DNA of 64,000 bases. It comes from Vicia villosa. Lineage: Eukaryota > Streptophyta > Magnoliopsida > Fabales > Fabaceae. The notes under the pieces are model-generated. The model was given only the letters and a program-made list of their open reading frames with translations. It was not told the DNA's origin and did no database searches. Of the stretch, positions 36,832 through 48,100 are shown piece by piece; positions within the stretch are counted from its first letter, which is position 1, and the number at the start of each line of letters is the position of its first letter. The position numbers and the translations under genes are program-made. The stretch covers positions 109,184,128 to 109,248,127 of the forward strand of contig NC_081186.1 in NCBI RefSeq assembly GCF_029867415.1, read 5' to 3'.

Positions 36832-37680
36832 TCATGAATCCACATCACAAACTGGAGCACCAATCAAAGGAATCTGACCCACAAGACCTTTCTTCAAACC
36901 CAACAACAAATCACACTTGGCATACAAATTATAATGTGCAGATTTTATCTCACCACTTTTCCATCTCAACCTACCTTGGAACACAAGTTTCACACCCACC
37001 ACACCATAACCCTCATCCACAACCAAACCATTCATCACGTCCGCCGAAACCGGAACCGGGACGCTTCCTAGCACCGGCGACACGGACACGGTTCCGTGCT
37101 TCTCCAAGTAAAGCGGCTGGAGGATAACATGAGGCGTGATCGGTTGGTTTCTATAGGAGACGTAGGTGGAAAGCCTGTCGAAGTAGATTGAGACGTGCTT
37201 GTTGGGATTTCGAAGGAAGATTGTGAACTGCATTGAGATTGACATGAAGGGTGGTGAGGTTGCATTGAGGCTGTAGATTGAGGCGCTAGTGACTGTGATG
37301 TGAGGTTTTGAGGGATGGTAAGCTAGCCATAGGATGAGGAGTATGATGCCGAGTAAAAGGAAGAAGATTGTGATGCATATGCAGTGTTCGCGTTTTGGAG
37401 CATTTGGCATTCTGTAACGAGAATCCATGTTACCTTTGTGTTCCATTGGATAGTGATAACCTTGTTGTGGTTGTTGATGATGCTGTTGTGGCATTTTGTT
37501 AGGAAAATTTCGCTGTGAAGGGTGTTTTTGAGTTGGATCGTGTTGACGTTGTGAATGGTGTTCTTGAAATGGATCGTGTTGACGTTGTGAATGGTGTTCT
37601 TGAAAAGGATCGTGTTGACGTTGTGAATGGTGTTCGTGAGTCGGATCTTCTTGGCGATGTATTTGCATGATTTCTGCCAT
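36832..37680 (-). CDS. NDR1/HIN1-like (NHL, LEA_2 domain) membrane protein
   Basis: A single-exon gene of 282 codons. The N-terminal 98 residues are hydrophilic, His/Gln-rich and presumably cytosolic, and contain four 12-residue repeats of the type DPFQEHHSQRQH (residues 12-58). A transmembrane helix follows at about residues 99-121 (CITIFFLLLGIILLILWLA). The LEA_2 domain covers about 125-265 and includes the family hallmark NPNKHVSIYFD (158-168) and a C-terminal AKCDLLLGLKKG. NHL proteins are single-pass plasma-membrane or ER proteins linked to pathogen response and stress; the exact role of this one cannot be read from sequence. The start at 37680 is the first ATG; a second is four codons later. 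The repeat-bearing N-terminus is unusual in length. Confidence 0.9.
   Translation of the reverse strand: MAEIMQIHRQEDPTHEHHSQRQHDPFQEHHSQRQHDPFQEHHSQRQHDPTQKHPSQRNFPNKMPQQHHQQPQQGYHYPMEHKGNMDSRYRMPNAPKREHCICITIFFLLLGIILLILWLAYHPSKPHITVTSASIYSLNATSPPFMSISMQFTIFLRNPNKHVSIYFDRLSTYVSYRNQPITPHVILQPLYLEKHGTVSVSPVLGSVPVPVSADVMNGLVVDEGYGVVGVKLVFQGRLRWKSGEIKSAHYNLYAKCDLLLGLKKGLVGQIPLIGAPVCDVDS
37515..37650 (-). repeat. 36-bp in-frame tandem repeat in the NHL gene
   Basis: Units of 36 bp, each containing GAATGGTGTTC and GATCGTGTTGACGTTG on the plus strand. The two middle copies are nearly identical and the outer two more diverged. It encodes the His/Gln-rich repeat. Confidence 0.9.
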
Positions 37681-39227
37681 TTAGTATAAGAATGTGTGTG
37701 TGAGAATGTGACTTTATTTTTTTGAGTTTTATGAACAAGTGAAAAAGTGTAAAGAATGTATATAGGATTGTTAGATGGAAAAGCTAGGAAGAATTTGAAT
37801 TAGGTTGCTTGGAATCCAAGTATAGTACTTTTTAATTTTTATTTGGATCAATGGTTGATTATTGATCTGATGAGTTCATGTATATTATGCTATGTGTGTC
37901 AGTGTGTTGATTCTCCCATAAAAATGCTATGTGTTACTTTATGTTTTGTGCCTTGCTTTTTCTTTATCCAAGCTTCTTTTCTTTTCACTAACTTAGGGAA
38001 AACAAATAATAATAGTGTAGATTAATAATAAAGATAACAGTTAACAACAACAATTGAACCGTGACAAGAATCAGATGCCTTAAGTGGAGATAAGTGGAAA
38101 ATCACATGTTTAGAATCGCGTCTCAACACATCAAATGTCTTCAAAAATCGGTCAGCAAAAAATCAGCGCCCGTGTTTTAAAAACTCCATGTTCAGGCGGG
38201 TTACAATGAGTAAAGGTGGCGAAACGGATTGAGTCAGCATAGCCAACTTGTTTATTACTATATTATTATAGGTTGTATGAATTGAGAATTTCTGATCCTT
38301 AATTTCAAGTTGATCAATATGTTTAATTGAGAATTATTACAGTAAAATGCCCATTTCTGCATCATGACGCGATTTGAATAATCATGCGACAATTTTTCTG
38401 TTCTTTTCTTGCTCAATAGGCTTCTTTGATGCTCTTCTTGTCACTTTGTTGTAAGTCTCAACTATGGCCAAAATTAGTCTTCAAACCATATAATTCCACA
38501 TAAAATAACGCTCAAACGATTCTAAACTAATGCATGACAAACTGTCATCAGCCGTTTCTACTTTGTAAGTATCGCAGATGCTTCGGATAATAAGACTAAT
38601 ATCACTAATCAATCTTATGCAAATAGGCCAGTACAAAATCTAAGCTACCAAAAAAAAAAGCCTTTAGGTCTAAAAAACAAGCCTTCAAAACTATATAATT
38701 AGATTCAGTAGCAGATTTCATAATTATGTTACTTGTTGGATGAAAATGTCAAACATCATATTACCTGTTATTCCTAAATAAATATTTAACTCAATCCATT
38801 TTCACTCTAAAATAAAATGTTTTAAGGGACCCAAATACCACTCGACAACTATTCTGAAAACAGATAGACAAAAAAAAATTGTCTAAATTTTAACTTTTCA
38901 CAAACAAAAATTACCAAAATTGGAGAGGAAAAAAAAAGCAGAATGAACCCAAAAAGAGACTATACCATGTGTGATGGACCCAAGAAAACAACTGAGCAAG
39001 GTTATGTGTGTGGCTGGATTTGAGCCTTTCACAGTTTCACTGATGTATGGAAAAATAATAGCATGTCCCATTGTCAATTCTACATGTTTATTACTGTTAC
39101 TAGCATGGACATTTCCTTGTTGTGTCCTAAACTCCCAAAACATATTTGTCCCAACATTCAATTATTAGTTACTCATGCTTTACCTCTGAAAAGTTTCTGC
39201 ACTGATTATTTGAGAGATCACTTTCAA
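37681..39227. other. NHL upstream region and intergenic DNA
   Basis: Contains the NHL promoter and 5' UTR just above 37680. The rest is AT-rich with short ORFs only, none conserved to my eye. Confidence 0.5.
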
Positions 39228-39232
39228 CAATA

Positions 39233-39563
39233 TGTTAGTAGACCTCCAATTACTAATGTGTATGTTAGGCGTAGGCCCAAAGGCCAAGTAAGTTAGGCCC
39301 AAATGATTTAGTTAGATGTCAAGTATATAAGTAGAATAAAGAATGAGAAAGGCTATCATTCAGTTTGTATTTGGTTGGGTTGGTTTGGGAGAGACTAGGC
39401 TCTCTAATCCTAGAGGTTATTTACAGTTAATTGTGTAAGTATAACTGCTGTTGCAGTTTGTAACTGCTACTGCAGGAAGTTATTCCCTGTATAACTGCCA
39501 TAAAGTACTCTAATGGTGTGTATTATTATTCCCTTAATTGTCAATACTATTCAGAATCTATCA
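39233..39563 (+). repeat. Chromovirus 5' LTR
   Basis: 331 bp, same sequence as 44044-44374. It contains TATATAAG at 39326, a likely TATA box, and a CTGCTGTTGCAG/CTGCTACTGCAG repeat pair near 39447-39476. Confidence 0.96.
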
Positions 39564-39598
39564 TTGGTATCATAGACAACGATCCTTGGCACTAGTTT

Positions 39599-42500
39599 AT
39601 GGTCCACACGCGCCGCCAAATGGAAGCAAGATTGGAATTTTTGGAAAGGGCATATGAAGGTTTTGTTGCAACCAGAGAAGAGATTCATGAGTTGCGCAAT
39701 CTGATGGAAACTGAAAAATATGAATCGCAGCGCCGAATTGATGAACTACTCGAAACTGTCCGCGGTCTCACTATCCGAAATGACAACATAGGTAATGGTA
39801 CCCCTGTATTTGGACAGAATCTCCGCAACCATGATGACAAATGGAGAAAACTTACAATTCCCATTTTCGAGGGTGAAGACGCTTTTGGTTGGATTAATCG
39901 TGTTGAACGCTACTTTGATTTAAGGGGTGTAACTGACGAGGAAAAGGTACAGGCTGCCATGATAGCAATGGAAGGAAAAGCACTCACTTGGTATCAATGG
40001 TGGGAATTTTGTTCCCCCTCACCATCTTGGGATGATTTCAAGGCTGGTTTGATCAAACGGTTTCAACCGTCAATGCTACAAAGTCCCTATGAACTGCTCC
40101 TCAGCCTTAAGCAAATGGGATCGGTGGAAGAGTATCGGGACAAGTTTGAATTGTATGCTGGCCCACTTAGAAGTGTAGAACCAGATTATCTTAAAGGGAT
40201 TTTTCTCAATGGGTTAAAAGATGGGGTAAAGGCAGAATTGAAATTACATCCGGTTACAACCTTGGCCGAGATGATGGATTTCGCCCAGAAAATTGATGAA
40301 AAGAATGTCATCCTTGACAAAGGAACTTCCTCCAACACCCACTCCAAGACTTTCACCAAGGGTTATGGTTATCCTTCTAACCGCACTGTTACGTGGGACT
40401 CCAACAACAAAGCAATCAACGCCAAAACAACGTCGATTGCTGCCACAACTGAGACATCTAACACAAAACCAGCAACTACTTCTCGTGGGCGAGCTTTTCG
40501 ACGCCTTACAGACACGGAACTGCAGGATAAAATGGCCAAGAATTTGTGTTTTCGCTGTGATGAAAAATTTGCTCCGGGTCATGTGTGCGCTAATAAACAA
40601 TTTCATGTCATGCTTATGGAAGGAGACGACGATGACGAATCAGCCCCATTTATTGAAACAGCAGAATCCACACTCCATACCCTTCAATTGTCGATGTATA
40701 GTATATCAGGATTCACATCTAAGAAAACTATAAAGTTGTGGGGATATTTGGCAGAGCAACGCATTTTGGTTTTGGTCGATTGTGGAGCCTCTCACAATTT
40801 CATTTCCTCTCTCTTGGCTCACCAACTAAGCTTATCCATTGCTGCAACACCTTCTTTTAATGTGGAGGTGGGAGATGGCCGCAAAATTCCATGTGGAGGG
40901 GTTTGTCAACAATTAACCTTGGACATTCAAGGTCTTACAATTCAACAAGACTTTTATGTCTTTGAACTTGGTGGAGTCGATATTGTGTTGGGGATGGAAT
41001 GGCTAGCACAACTTGGGGAAATCCGGGCCAACTTTGGAGACTTGCTTCTCAAAATTCCTACACCCACAGGAACTCACATAATCCAAGGGGATCCCACCCT
41101 CTCCAAAGCACCGGCATCTATCAAATCCATGTATAAGGCACTCTCCAACCAAGGGGAAGGGTTTCTAATCACCTATCACATGATTTCAGAAGCAACAGAC
41201 CCACATGCTGCCACACTACCGTGGATTCGACCAATTTTGGAAGACTATCCAGAAGTATTCACCGAACTACAAGGTTTACCACCCCAACGGAGTCATGACC
41301 ATGCAATCATATTGAAGGAAGGCGCTCCTATCCCCAATCTACGTCCTTACAGGTATCCCCATTATCAAAAAAATGAAATTGAGAAATTAGTAGATGACAT
41401 GTTGCAATCCGGAGTCATTAGGCCAAGTGTTAGTCCGTACTCTAGCCCTATCATCCTTGTCAAGAAAAAAGACGGTGGCTGGCGGTTTTGTGTAGATTAT
41501 CGAGCCTTAAATAAAATCACTCTGCCAAATAAATTTCCTATACCCATTATTGATGAATTGTTGGATGAACTCGGAGGTGCGACGATATTCTCTAAGTTGG
41601 ATTTGAAGTCTGGTTATCACCAAATCAGAATGAAAATAGAGGACATCCCCAAAACAGCCTTTAGAACTCACGAAGGCCACTATGAATTTGTTGTTATGCC
41701 TTTTGGTCTTACTAATGCCCCTTCGACATTTCAGGCTTTAATGAATGAAGTGTTACGCCCATATTTACGTAGATTCACATTGGTATTTTTTGATGATATT
41801 TTGGTGTATAGTAAACCCGAGGAGGAGCACAAGAGACATTTGAAGGCTGTTTTGATCTTGCTCAAAGAGAATCAATTGGTGGCCAACTTCAAAAAGTGTA
41901 CCTTCGGACGAAGCCAATTGGAATATTTGGGACACGTCATTTCGGGGAAGGGTGTGGCAGCCGATCCACAGAAAATTGAAGCAATGCTCAATTGGCCTAT
42001 TCCAAGAGATCTTAAAGCCTTACGGGGATTCTTAGGTCTGACGGGTTATTATCGTCGGTTTGTTCGAAATTATGGGAAGATTGCGAGACCTCTCACTCAA
42101 CTTCTTAAGAAAGACAATTTTGGTTGGAATGAGGAAGCACAAGCTGCCTTTGCAGTTTTGAAAAACGCCATGGCTGAATTACCTATCCTTACTGTACCAG
42201 ATTTTTCTCTTCCCTTTGTTATTGAGACAGATGCCTCTAACAAAGGCTTAGGCGCCGTATTAATGCAGCAGGGTCGACCAGTAGCATTTTTAAGCCAAAC
42301 TTTATCTGACCGGGCACAACGCAAATCTGTCTATGAGCGAGAACTTATGGCTATTGTCATGGCGGTTCAGAAATGGAGACATTACTTGATGGGACGCCAT
42401 TTTATTATTCACACTGACCAGAAAAGTTTAAAGTTCCTCACTGACCAGCGCATTTTGGGTGATGACCAATTCAAATGGACTTCTAAATTAATGGGCTTTG

Positions 42501-44107
42501 ATTTCGATATTGTTTACAAACCCGGCAGTGATAACCGAGCAGCCGATGCTCTATCCCGTCGCATGACTTATGCTGCAGTTTCTGTGATCCACTTTGCTGA
42601 TTTGGAAGAATGGGAAGCGGAGATAATGGCTGATTCTAAGCTCCAAAGCATTATTCACGACTTGTTGCGGGATTCCAGTACTCACCCAAACTATACCTTC
42701 CAAAATCGGAAACTATTCTACAAAGGCAAGTTAGTCTTACCCCGGAGTTCTTCCAAAATTCCCAAACTACTAAATGAATACCATTCTTCAGCAGTAGGTG
42801 GCCATTCGGGATTTTTCCGCACTTATAAACGGTTAGGTGCCTTGGTTTATTGGGAAGGGATGAAGAAAGATATTCAGAATTTTGTGGCTTCTTGTGCTAT
42901 TTGCCAACAAAATAAATACCAAACCTTATCCCCTGCTGGTCTTCTCCAACCACTTCCAATCCCCTCTCAAGTTTGGACCGATATATCAATGGATTTTATC
43001 GAAGGGCTTCCCAAAAGTCAAGGTAAGGATGTTATCTTAGTGGTGGTTGACAGATTCACTAAATATGCTCATTTCTTGCCTCTTAGCCATCCTTTTAATG
43101 CTAAGTCAGTGGCTGAAATTTTCCTGCAAGAAATTGTTAGACTTCATGGTTTTCCTTCTACCATAGTCTCTGATCGGGACAAGATTTTTCTGAGTCATTT
43201 CTGGACGGAATTGTTCAAAATGGCTGGTACCAAATTGAAGTTCAGTACAGCTTATCACCCTCAAACAGATGGCCAAACTGAGGTAACAAATCGGTGCTTG
43301 GAGACCTATTTGAGATGTTTAACCGGACACAAACCGCGGCAATGGGTCAAGTGGCTAGGTTGGGCAGAATTTTGGTTTAATTCCAATTACAACAACTCAA
43401 CCAAGACCACTCCTTTCAAAGCTTTATACGGCCGTGATGCACCACAATTGGTTAAGGGTACCACTGTTCCTTCAACGGTGGAGGAAGTTAACAGGTTGAC
43501 TCAAGAACGTGACATCATTCTGCATGATCTTCATTCCAACTTGGCCAAAGCCCAAAACCGAATGAAAACTCAAGCCAATAAACACCGGAGAGATGTATCA
43601 TTTGTTGTTGGGGACTGGGTTTATCTCAAATTGCAGCCTTATAGACTCAAATCTTTGGCAAAGAAGATCAATGAAAAGCTTAGTCCTCGTTTTTATGGCC
43701 CTTATCAAATTACTAAGCTCATCGGTTTGGTTGCCTATCAATTAGCCCTTCCTGCTGAAAGTAAGATTCATCCCGTCTTTCATGTTTCTCTGTTGAAGAA
43801 AGCTGTCACACCAGTCCCAAATCCTCAACCATTACCACCTATGCTGTCAGAAGATTTAGAACTTCAAGTGGAACCTCAAAATCTCATGGCTGTCCGTACT
43901 AATGCTGCCAACGTTGTGGAGGTGCTTATTCAATGGAAGGACTTACCAGCATTTGAAGCAACATGGGAAGCTTTTGAGGTCATCAACCAACAATTTCCTG
44001 ATTTTCACCTTGAGGACAAGGTGAAACTTTTGGAGGGGAGTATTGTTAGTAGACCTCCAATTACTAATGTGTATGTTAGGCGTAGGCCCAAAGGCCAAGT
44101 AAGTTAG
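39599..44107 (+). CDS. Chromovirus gag-pol polyprotein
   Basis: One uninterrupted ORF of 1502 codons encoding capsid, protease, RT, RNase H and integrase as a single polyprotein. Gag core about residues 80-230. Zinc knuckle CFRCDEKFAPGHVC at about 316. Protease with VDCGASHNFIS at about 393. RT about 580-760 with the catalytic VFFDD at about 728. RNase H from about 875 (ETDASNKG), with TDQKSLKF. Integrase zinc finger HSSAVGGHSG plus CAICQQ at about 1060-1105. Integrase core Asp in MDFIEG, Asp in VSDRDK, Glu in DGQTEV. GPY/F-type motif FYGPYQITKL near 1380. Chromodomain-like tail VEVLIQWKDLPAFEATWE near 1440. All expected catalytic residues are present. The reading frame ends inside the 3' LTR. 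Confidence 0.97.
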   Translation: MVHTRRQMEARLEFLERAYEGFVATREEIHELRNLMETEKYESQRRIDELLETVRGLTIRNDNIGNGTPVFGQNLRNHDDKWRKLTIPIFEGEDAFGWINRVERYFDLRGVTDEEKVQAAMIAMEGKALTWYQWWEFCSPSPSWDDFKAGLIKRFQPSMLQSPYELLLSLKQMGSVEEYRDKFELYAGPLRSVEPDYLKGIFLNGLKDGVKAELKLHPVTTLAEMMDFAQKIDEKNVILDKGTSSNTHSKTFTKGYGYPSNRTVTWDSNNKAINAKTTSIAATTETSNTKPATTSRGRAFRRLTDTELQDKMAKNLCFRCDEKFAPGHVCANKQFHVMLMEGDDDDESAPFIETAESTLHTLQLSMYSISGFTSKKTIKLWGYLAEQRILVLVDCGASHNFISSLLAHQLSLSIAATPSFNVEVGDGRKIPCGGVCQQLTLDIQGLTIQQDFYVFELGGVDIVLGMEWLAQLGEIRANFGDLLLKIPTPTGTHIIQGDPTLSKAPASIKSMYKALSNQGEGFLITYHMISEATDPHAATLPWIRPILEDYPEVFTELQGLPPQRSHDHAIILKEGAPIPNLRPYRYPHYQKNEIEKLVDDMLQSGVIRPSVSPYSSPIILVKKKDGGWRFCVDYRALNKITLPNKFPIPIIDELLDELGGATIFSKLDLKSGYHQIRMKIEDIPKTAFRTHEGHYEFVVMPFGLTNAPSTFQALMNEVLRPYLRRFTLVFFDDILVYSKPEEEHKRHLKAVLILLKENQLVANFKKCTFGRSQLEYLGHVISGKGVAADPQKIEAMLNWPIPRDLKALRGFLGLTGYYRRFVRNYGKIARPLTQLLKKDNFGWNEEAQAAFAVLKNAMAELPILTVPDFSLPFVIETDASNKGLGAVLMQQGRPVAFLSQTLSDRAQRKSVYERELMAIVMAVQKWRHYLMGRHFIIHTDQKSLKFLTDQRILGDDQFKWTSKLMGFDFDIVYKPGSDNRAADALSRRMTYAAVSVIHFADLEEWEAEIMADSKLQSIIHDLLRDSSTHPNYTFQNRKLFYKGKLVLPRSSSKIPKLLNEYHSSAVGGHSGFFRTYKRLGALVYWEGMKKDIQNFVASCAICQQNKYQTLSPAGLLQPLPIPSQVWTDISMDFIEGLPKSQGKDVILVVVDRFTKYAHFLPLSHPFNAKSVAEIFLQEIVRLHGFPSTIVSDRDKIFLSHFWTELFKMAGTKLKFSTAYHPQTDGQTEVTNRCLETYLRCLTGHKPRQWVKWLGWAEFWFNSNYNNSTKTTPFKALYGRDAPQLVKGTTVPSTVEEVNRLTQERDIILHDLHSNLAKAQNRMKTQANKHRRDVSFVVGDWVYLKLQPYRLKSLAKKINEKLSPRFYGPYQITKLIGLVAYQLALPAESKIHPVFHVSLLKKAVTPVPNPQPLPPMLSEDLELQVEPQNLMAVRTNAANVVEVLIQWKDLPAFEATWEAFEVINQQFPDFHLEDKVKLLEGSIVSRPPITNVYVRRRPKGQVS

Positions 44108-44374
44108 GCCCAAATGATTTAGTTAGATGTCAAGTATATAAGTAGAATAAAGAATGAGAAAGGCTATCATTCAGTTTGTATTTGGTTGGGTTGGTTTGGG
44201 AGAGACTAGGCTCTCTAATCCTAGAGGTTATTTACAGTTAATTGTGTAAGTATAACTGCTGTTGCAGTTTGTAACTGCTACTGCAGGAAGTTATTCCCTG
44301 TATAACTGCCATAAAGTACTCTAATGGTGTGTATTATTATTCCCTTAATTGTCAATACTATTCAGAATCTATCA
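44044..44374 (+). repeat. Chromovirus 3' LTR
   Basis: Identical to the 5' LTR. Its first 64 bases encode the final residues of the polyprotein. Confidence 0.96.
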
Positions 44375-45176
44375 CAATAAGTGATCAAAAAAGCTTAGAA
44401 AATACTGTCATCAACTTCATCAGCATTTCGCTTTCTTAGTTATGCCGCGTGTCACAGTTACTTTAGGACAAAAGATATAATAGATTGAAAGAAAGATGAA
44501 TTGAAAATCAGTAGAACATTACAGTAATGAAATTTCATTAAGAAAATTCTACCTTGCAAATCATAAGGAGATTTCAAAATCAAATGTCATTTAGCTTGAA
44601 ACAGATACTAGTCTTCAATTTTCACTTATCAAGCAAACAACATCAATAATTTTACAATATAGAATGGATATTACCCTAAAATTATAGGTGCTTAATGTGT
44701 GAGACTTGTCGCTGGACTCTTCAGAATATAACAGAAACAAAAATTGTGTAAGAATTATTCACTTGATAAGGTGGTTTCAATTTTTAATAGGAGATAATGC
44801 ATTTGTGTATGAATTGAGTTTAAACATTGTTCAAGATTGTGAAACTAGAGGTGCTTAACTAAACATTTTCAAACAAAGTTCAACCAAGAAAATGTATAAA
44901 CAGCTGAAATCAAACTTCAGAGCAATCAATATCCCACTAAATATTTACAATTATGAAGTTAAATGCATCAATCAGAAGAAAAAGAAAAAAAAAACAGAAG
45001 AAAACCCTAGGAATCTTTAACATGAATAACCCTTTAGCTATCTCGCTACTGCTTTAAGGACAGGCTAATGTTTCAAGAAAAAACAGATTATTCCACTGTA
45101 TACACTCCACTCCTCATCTAATCATAGTGAGCAAAAATCGGTGATAAAGTCAACGGTAAGTTAAAAAGAGCAAGTT
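44375..45176. other. Intergenic and PRR gene 3' flank
   Basis: AT-rich with no gene. The part next to 45177 should contain the 3' UTR of the pseudo-response regulator. Confidence 0.5.
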
Positions 45177-48100
45177 TCATTGATCACCGTTAGCATCTGC
45201 ATTTGGATGATCATCATCATCCTGTGCTCTACGTACGAACTGCCCTTTCACCCGAAGGCGCTGCTCTGCGATTTTTTTCCGGCTCTGATACCGAACCTGT
45301 GCAATACATCAGAGTTAAGATCTGTGGTTTAACATGCTACAAGTTTCCTAAGTAAATATATCATAGATTACACATACGATTAATTTCTACAGAATCCACA
45401 TTAGTCATAGTACCTTTTTCGCGAAGCATCTCTCTTTTCGCTTTAAACGAAACTTTGTTAGAGCTGCTTCTCTTTGACTGGAGCGATGAGAATCACTCAA
45501 TCTAAATTCATCATCATCATAATCATAACTATCTTTTCTGTTGCGCCTACAATCATTAGAACTTCTTGAATTCTTTGTAACCACATTTGAAGTAGCTCTT
45601 TCATCATTGCCACTATTAATATAATTTGAAGCTTGGCAAATGTCATCGCCGAATCCTGAACCAACACTAGGAGAATCATGCACTACATGATCCAAATCAT
45701 ATTTTTCAGTAACACTTTGATTAAGAAAACTGTAGTTAGCATCATAAGAGCAATTATGATGATGGTCTGAATTGTGACTTTCAGGATTTGACTGGGAAGA
45801 GGAACTAGAGGGAAAGGGAGAGCTCTCTTTTTGGAAATTTGATTTAGGAATCCGCATGTGATGAAGAACATTATCAGCTAAGAGTCCAGTGTTAAATAAT
45901 TTTGGTCCAAATTGTCCGTAATGAGCCGTGACTGCGTTAGTCATGTCTTCTATTTTAATCGGGCCACCGTATTGAATGCAATTATCAACAGCAACTACTG
46001 ATAATTCATTAGATTTATTAGAGCTCCAATTGGGGTTTTGAAAAAGTGGCCACAACATCTTACTACCATCAAACCTGCATGCAGAAATTTTGTCGGTCAT
46101 TATTAGAACAGTACTATAGCCGTGAAGAATAAAGCAATACGAAAAATACTTTTAAATGAAAGATTATATACTGATTTCTTGTCATGCAACAATAAAAGTT
46201 TAAGATCAAATAATGTATATTGCACCTAGATTTTGTGTTTTCATATCAATTAAAAAAGTGAAAAGAAAACGGCGGCCTCACTGGGAAAAAGTAGAAGTAT
46301 TTGAGTGGTTCAATCTTTGCCATTCCTCAGTGGCTTCACTTGCTTGTTTGCATGAGCTGCCTGAAAAACCACTTCTTAAAGACAGCTCCAAATCTTTTTC
46401 AAAATCAAACTTGGTTTCTTTATCGCCATTAACGCAATGGATTTCCTTTGTGCACTTGCGGAGATTCCCAACTGTGGAAATCAAGTCAATAGCTTCGCTA
46501 GAAGGTTCTATAAGTTCATCACTGCATCCACGCATCGCAGTATCATTATCAGTATCGCGGTTCTCTCTGCTTAAGTCAGCTCTAAATATTTCATTTTTCG
46601 ATTCAACTTCAGAAGTACTGTAGTCTTGTTCTAGCCTTGAGTCTGTCAATTTAAAAGTTTTGTTACACCATGCAATGCAATTGATTTCTCTGAAGGAAAT
46701 ATTTTTCAGCAATGAACAAATTGTAATTGTAAAAAGTTATTAATTAATTTTAACAATGATTCTAACAGAAGAAAATGAGAGGAATTTAAATACCTCTTGC
46801 TTCAACATTAAGCTTAGTTGATTCCCTTTCAAGTTTTGTTACTTGAGCCTCGCTCAGTTTCTCACTGCATTCATTATTTTTCTGTGAGGAAGTCACAGAA
46901 ACAGAATCAGTCGATTGATTGCCAGTAAAACTGTCTTCTATGGCAATTTTAAGTTTATCTTGTGCAGATGTATCTTGGAGAGGCCTGTTAAACTGTATAA
47001 ATAATATACGACAGAGGTTAAAACAAGCACAAGTACATATATGCTATATTTCTAGGCCGCGTATACTTAAAAGTAAAAAGATTCAGAAGTATAAGACATA
47101 CAACATGCTTTCTCCAAACATGCTGCCATAAGTTCGTAAGCTCATTCTTCCGAACAGGTTTGATTAGAAAATCAGCTGCACCTTTGCACATGCAGTTCAT
47201 TACCATGCTACGTGAATCGTGAGAAGACATCACTGCATGCTCGTGAGAAAAACTGTCAGAATATTAGAGTATCTTAGATTTTCTCATAAATATGAAAATT
47301 TGATTCCGGATTAGTTTAGTTATACTTTCTTCTTTAAAAACCTATTAAAAATTTCTTGGGAATGCATTTTCTCAGCTTCTCATATTGGAATAAATTCATG
47401 GAAATAATGGAAGTTATCTCATTTCTGGAACTTTATACCCAGAAATATTTTTTTCTTAACCCTGTAATAAATACGGTAATAGTCATTCCCTATCAATGTA
47501 TTCCTGAAAATGAGATTTTTAGCCTTGAAACAAATACCCCCTAAGAGTTTTTTCATTTCTTATTTGCTTATGTCTTTAGAAGTTTAGCCTCGTGATTTTT
47601 TTTTTGCTATTGATGTTTGAGTTTTGTTAGCTTATGCCTTATGTGGCGGTTAAGCATAATTGTCTCTTCATAATGGTTAAACTTTTGTCTATTTTTGACA
47701 TTAGTTTGTTATCATAATAGAGTCTCGATTCTTTTGGATGAGTGTCTTGATACACTAGAAGAAGATTGAAAGTTGAAGATTTCCACGATGCATGTACCTC
47801 AAATTTTTGTCTCTATTGTTACATTTTCCCTTTTAAAGAGTAGATTTGCAACAAGTTTAAAATTTCATAACCTTTAACTTGAGGGGGAATGGTAGAATAT
47901 TTTTAAAAACAATCAAATATTTTTTATATTATATTAGAGTGTCTTAGGGTGTGTTTGGGATGGGGGTTTTGAAGGGGAAAGGGTTCAGGATGGCTAGGTT
48001 TATATATAGAAACATGTTATTTCCCGCCTCTCCCCTCCTTATCCCCTCCCAAACAAATCCTTAATTTATTTTCCGCTATCTATTTATAACACAAGAATAT

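Larger units (their letters stand above)
39233..44374 (+). mobile_element. Intact chromovirus (Ty3/gypsy) LTR retrotransposon
   Basis: 5142 bp between 331-bp LTRs (39233-39563 and 44044-44374) that I read as identical base for base. The target duplication CAATA lies at 39228-39232 and 44375-44379. LTRs begin TGTTAG and end ATCA. The PBS TGGTATCATAGA at 39565 fits initiator-Met tRNA with one mismatch from the usual form. The polypurine tract GGAGGGGAG lies just before the 3' LTR. The single ORF has a C-terminal chromodomain-like part. Short LTRs and overall size suggest a Reina-like clade, which needs a tree to confirm. Confidence 0.97.

Noticed and set aside
39063..39296. Short ORF ending in the same residues as the chromovirus polyprotein
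   Set aside because: It only shares the LTR-encoded tail because both LTRs are identical.
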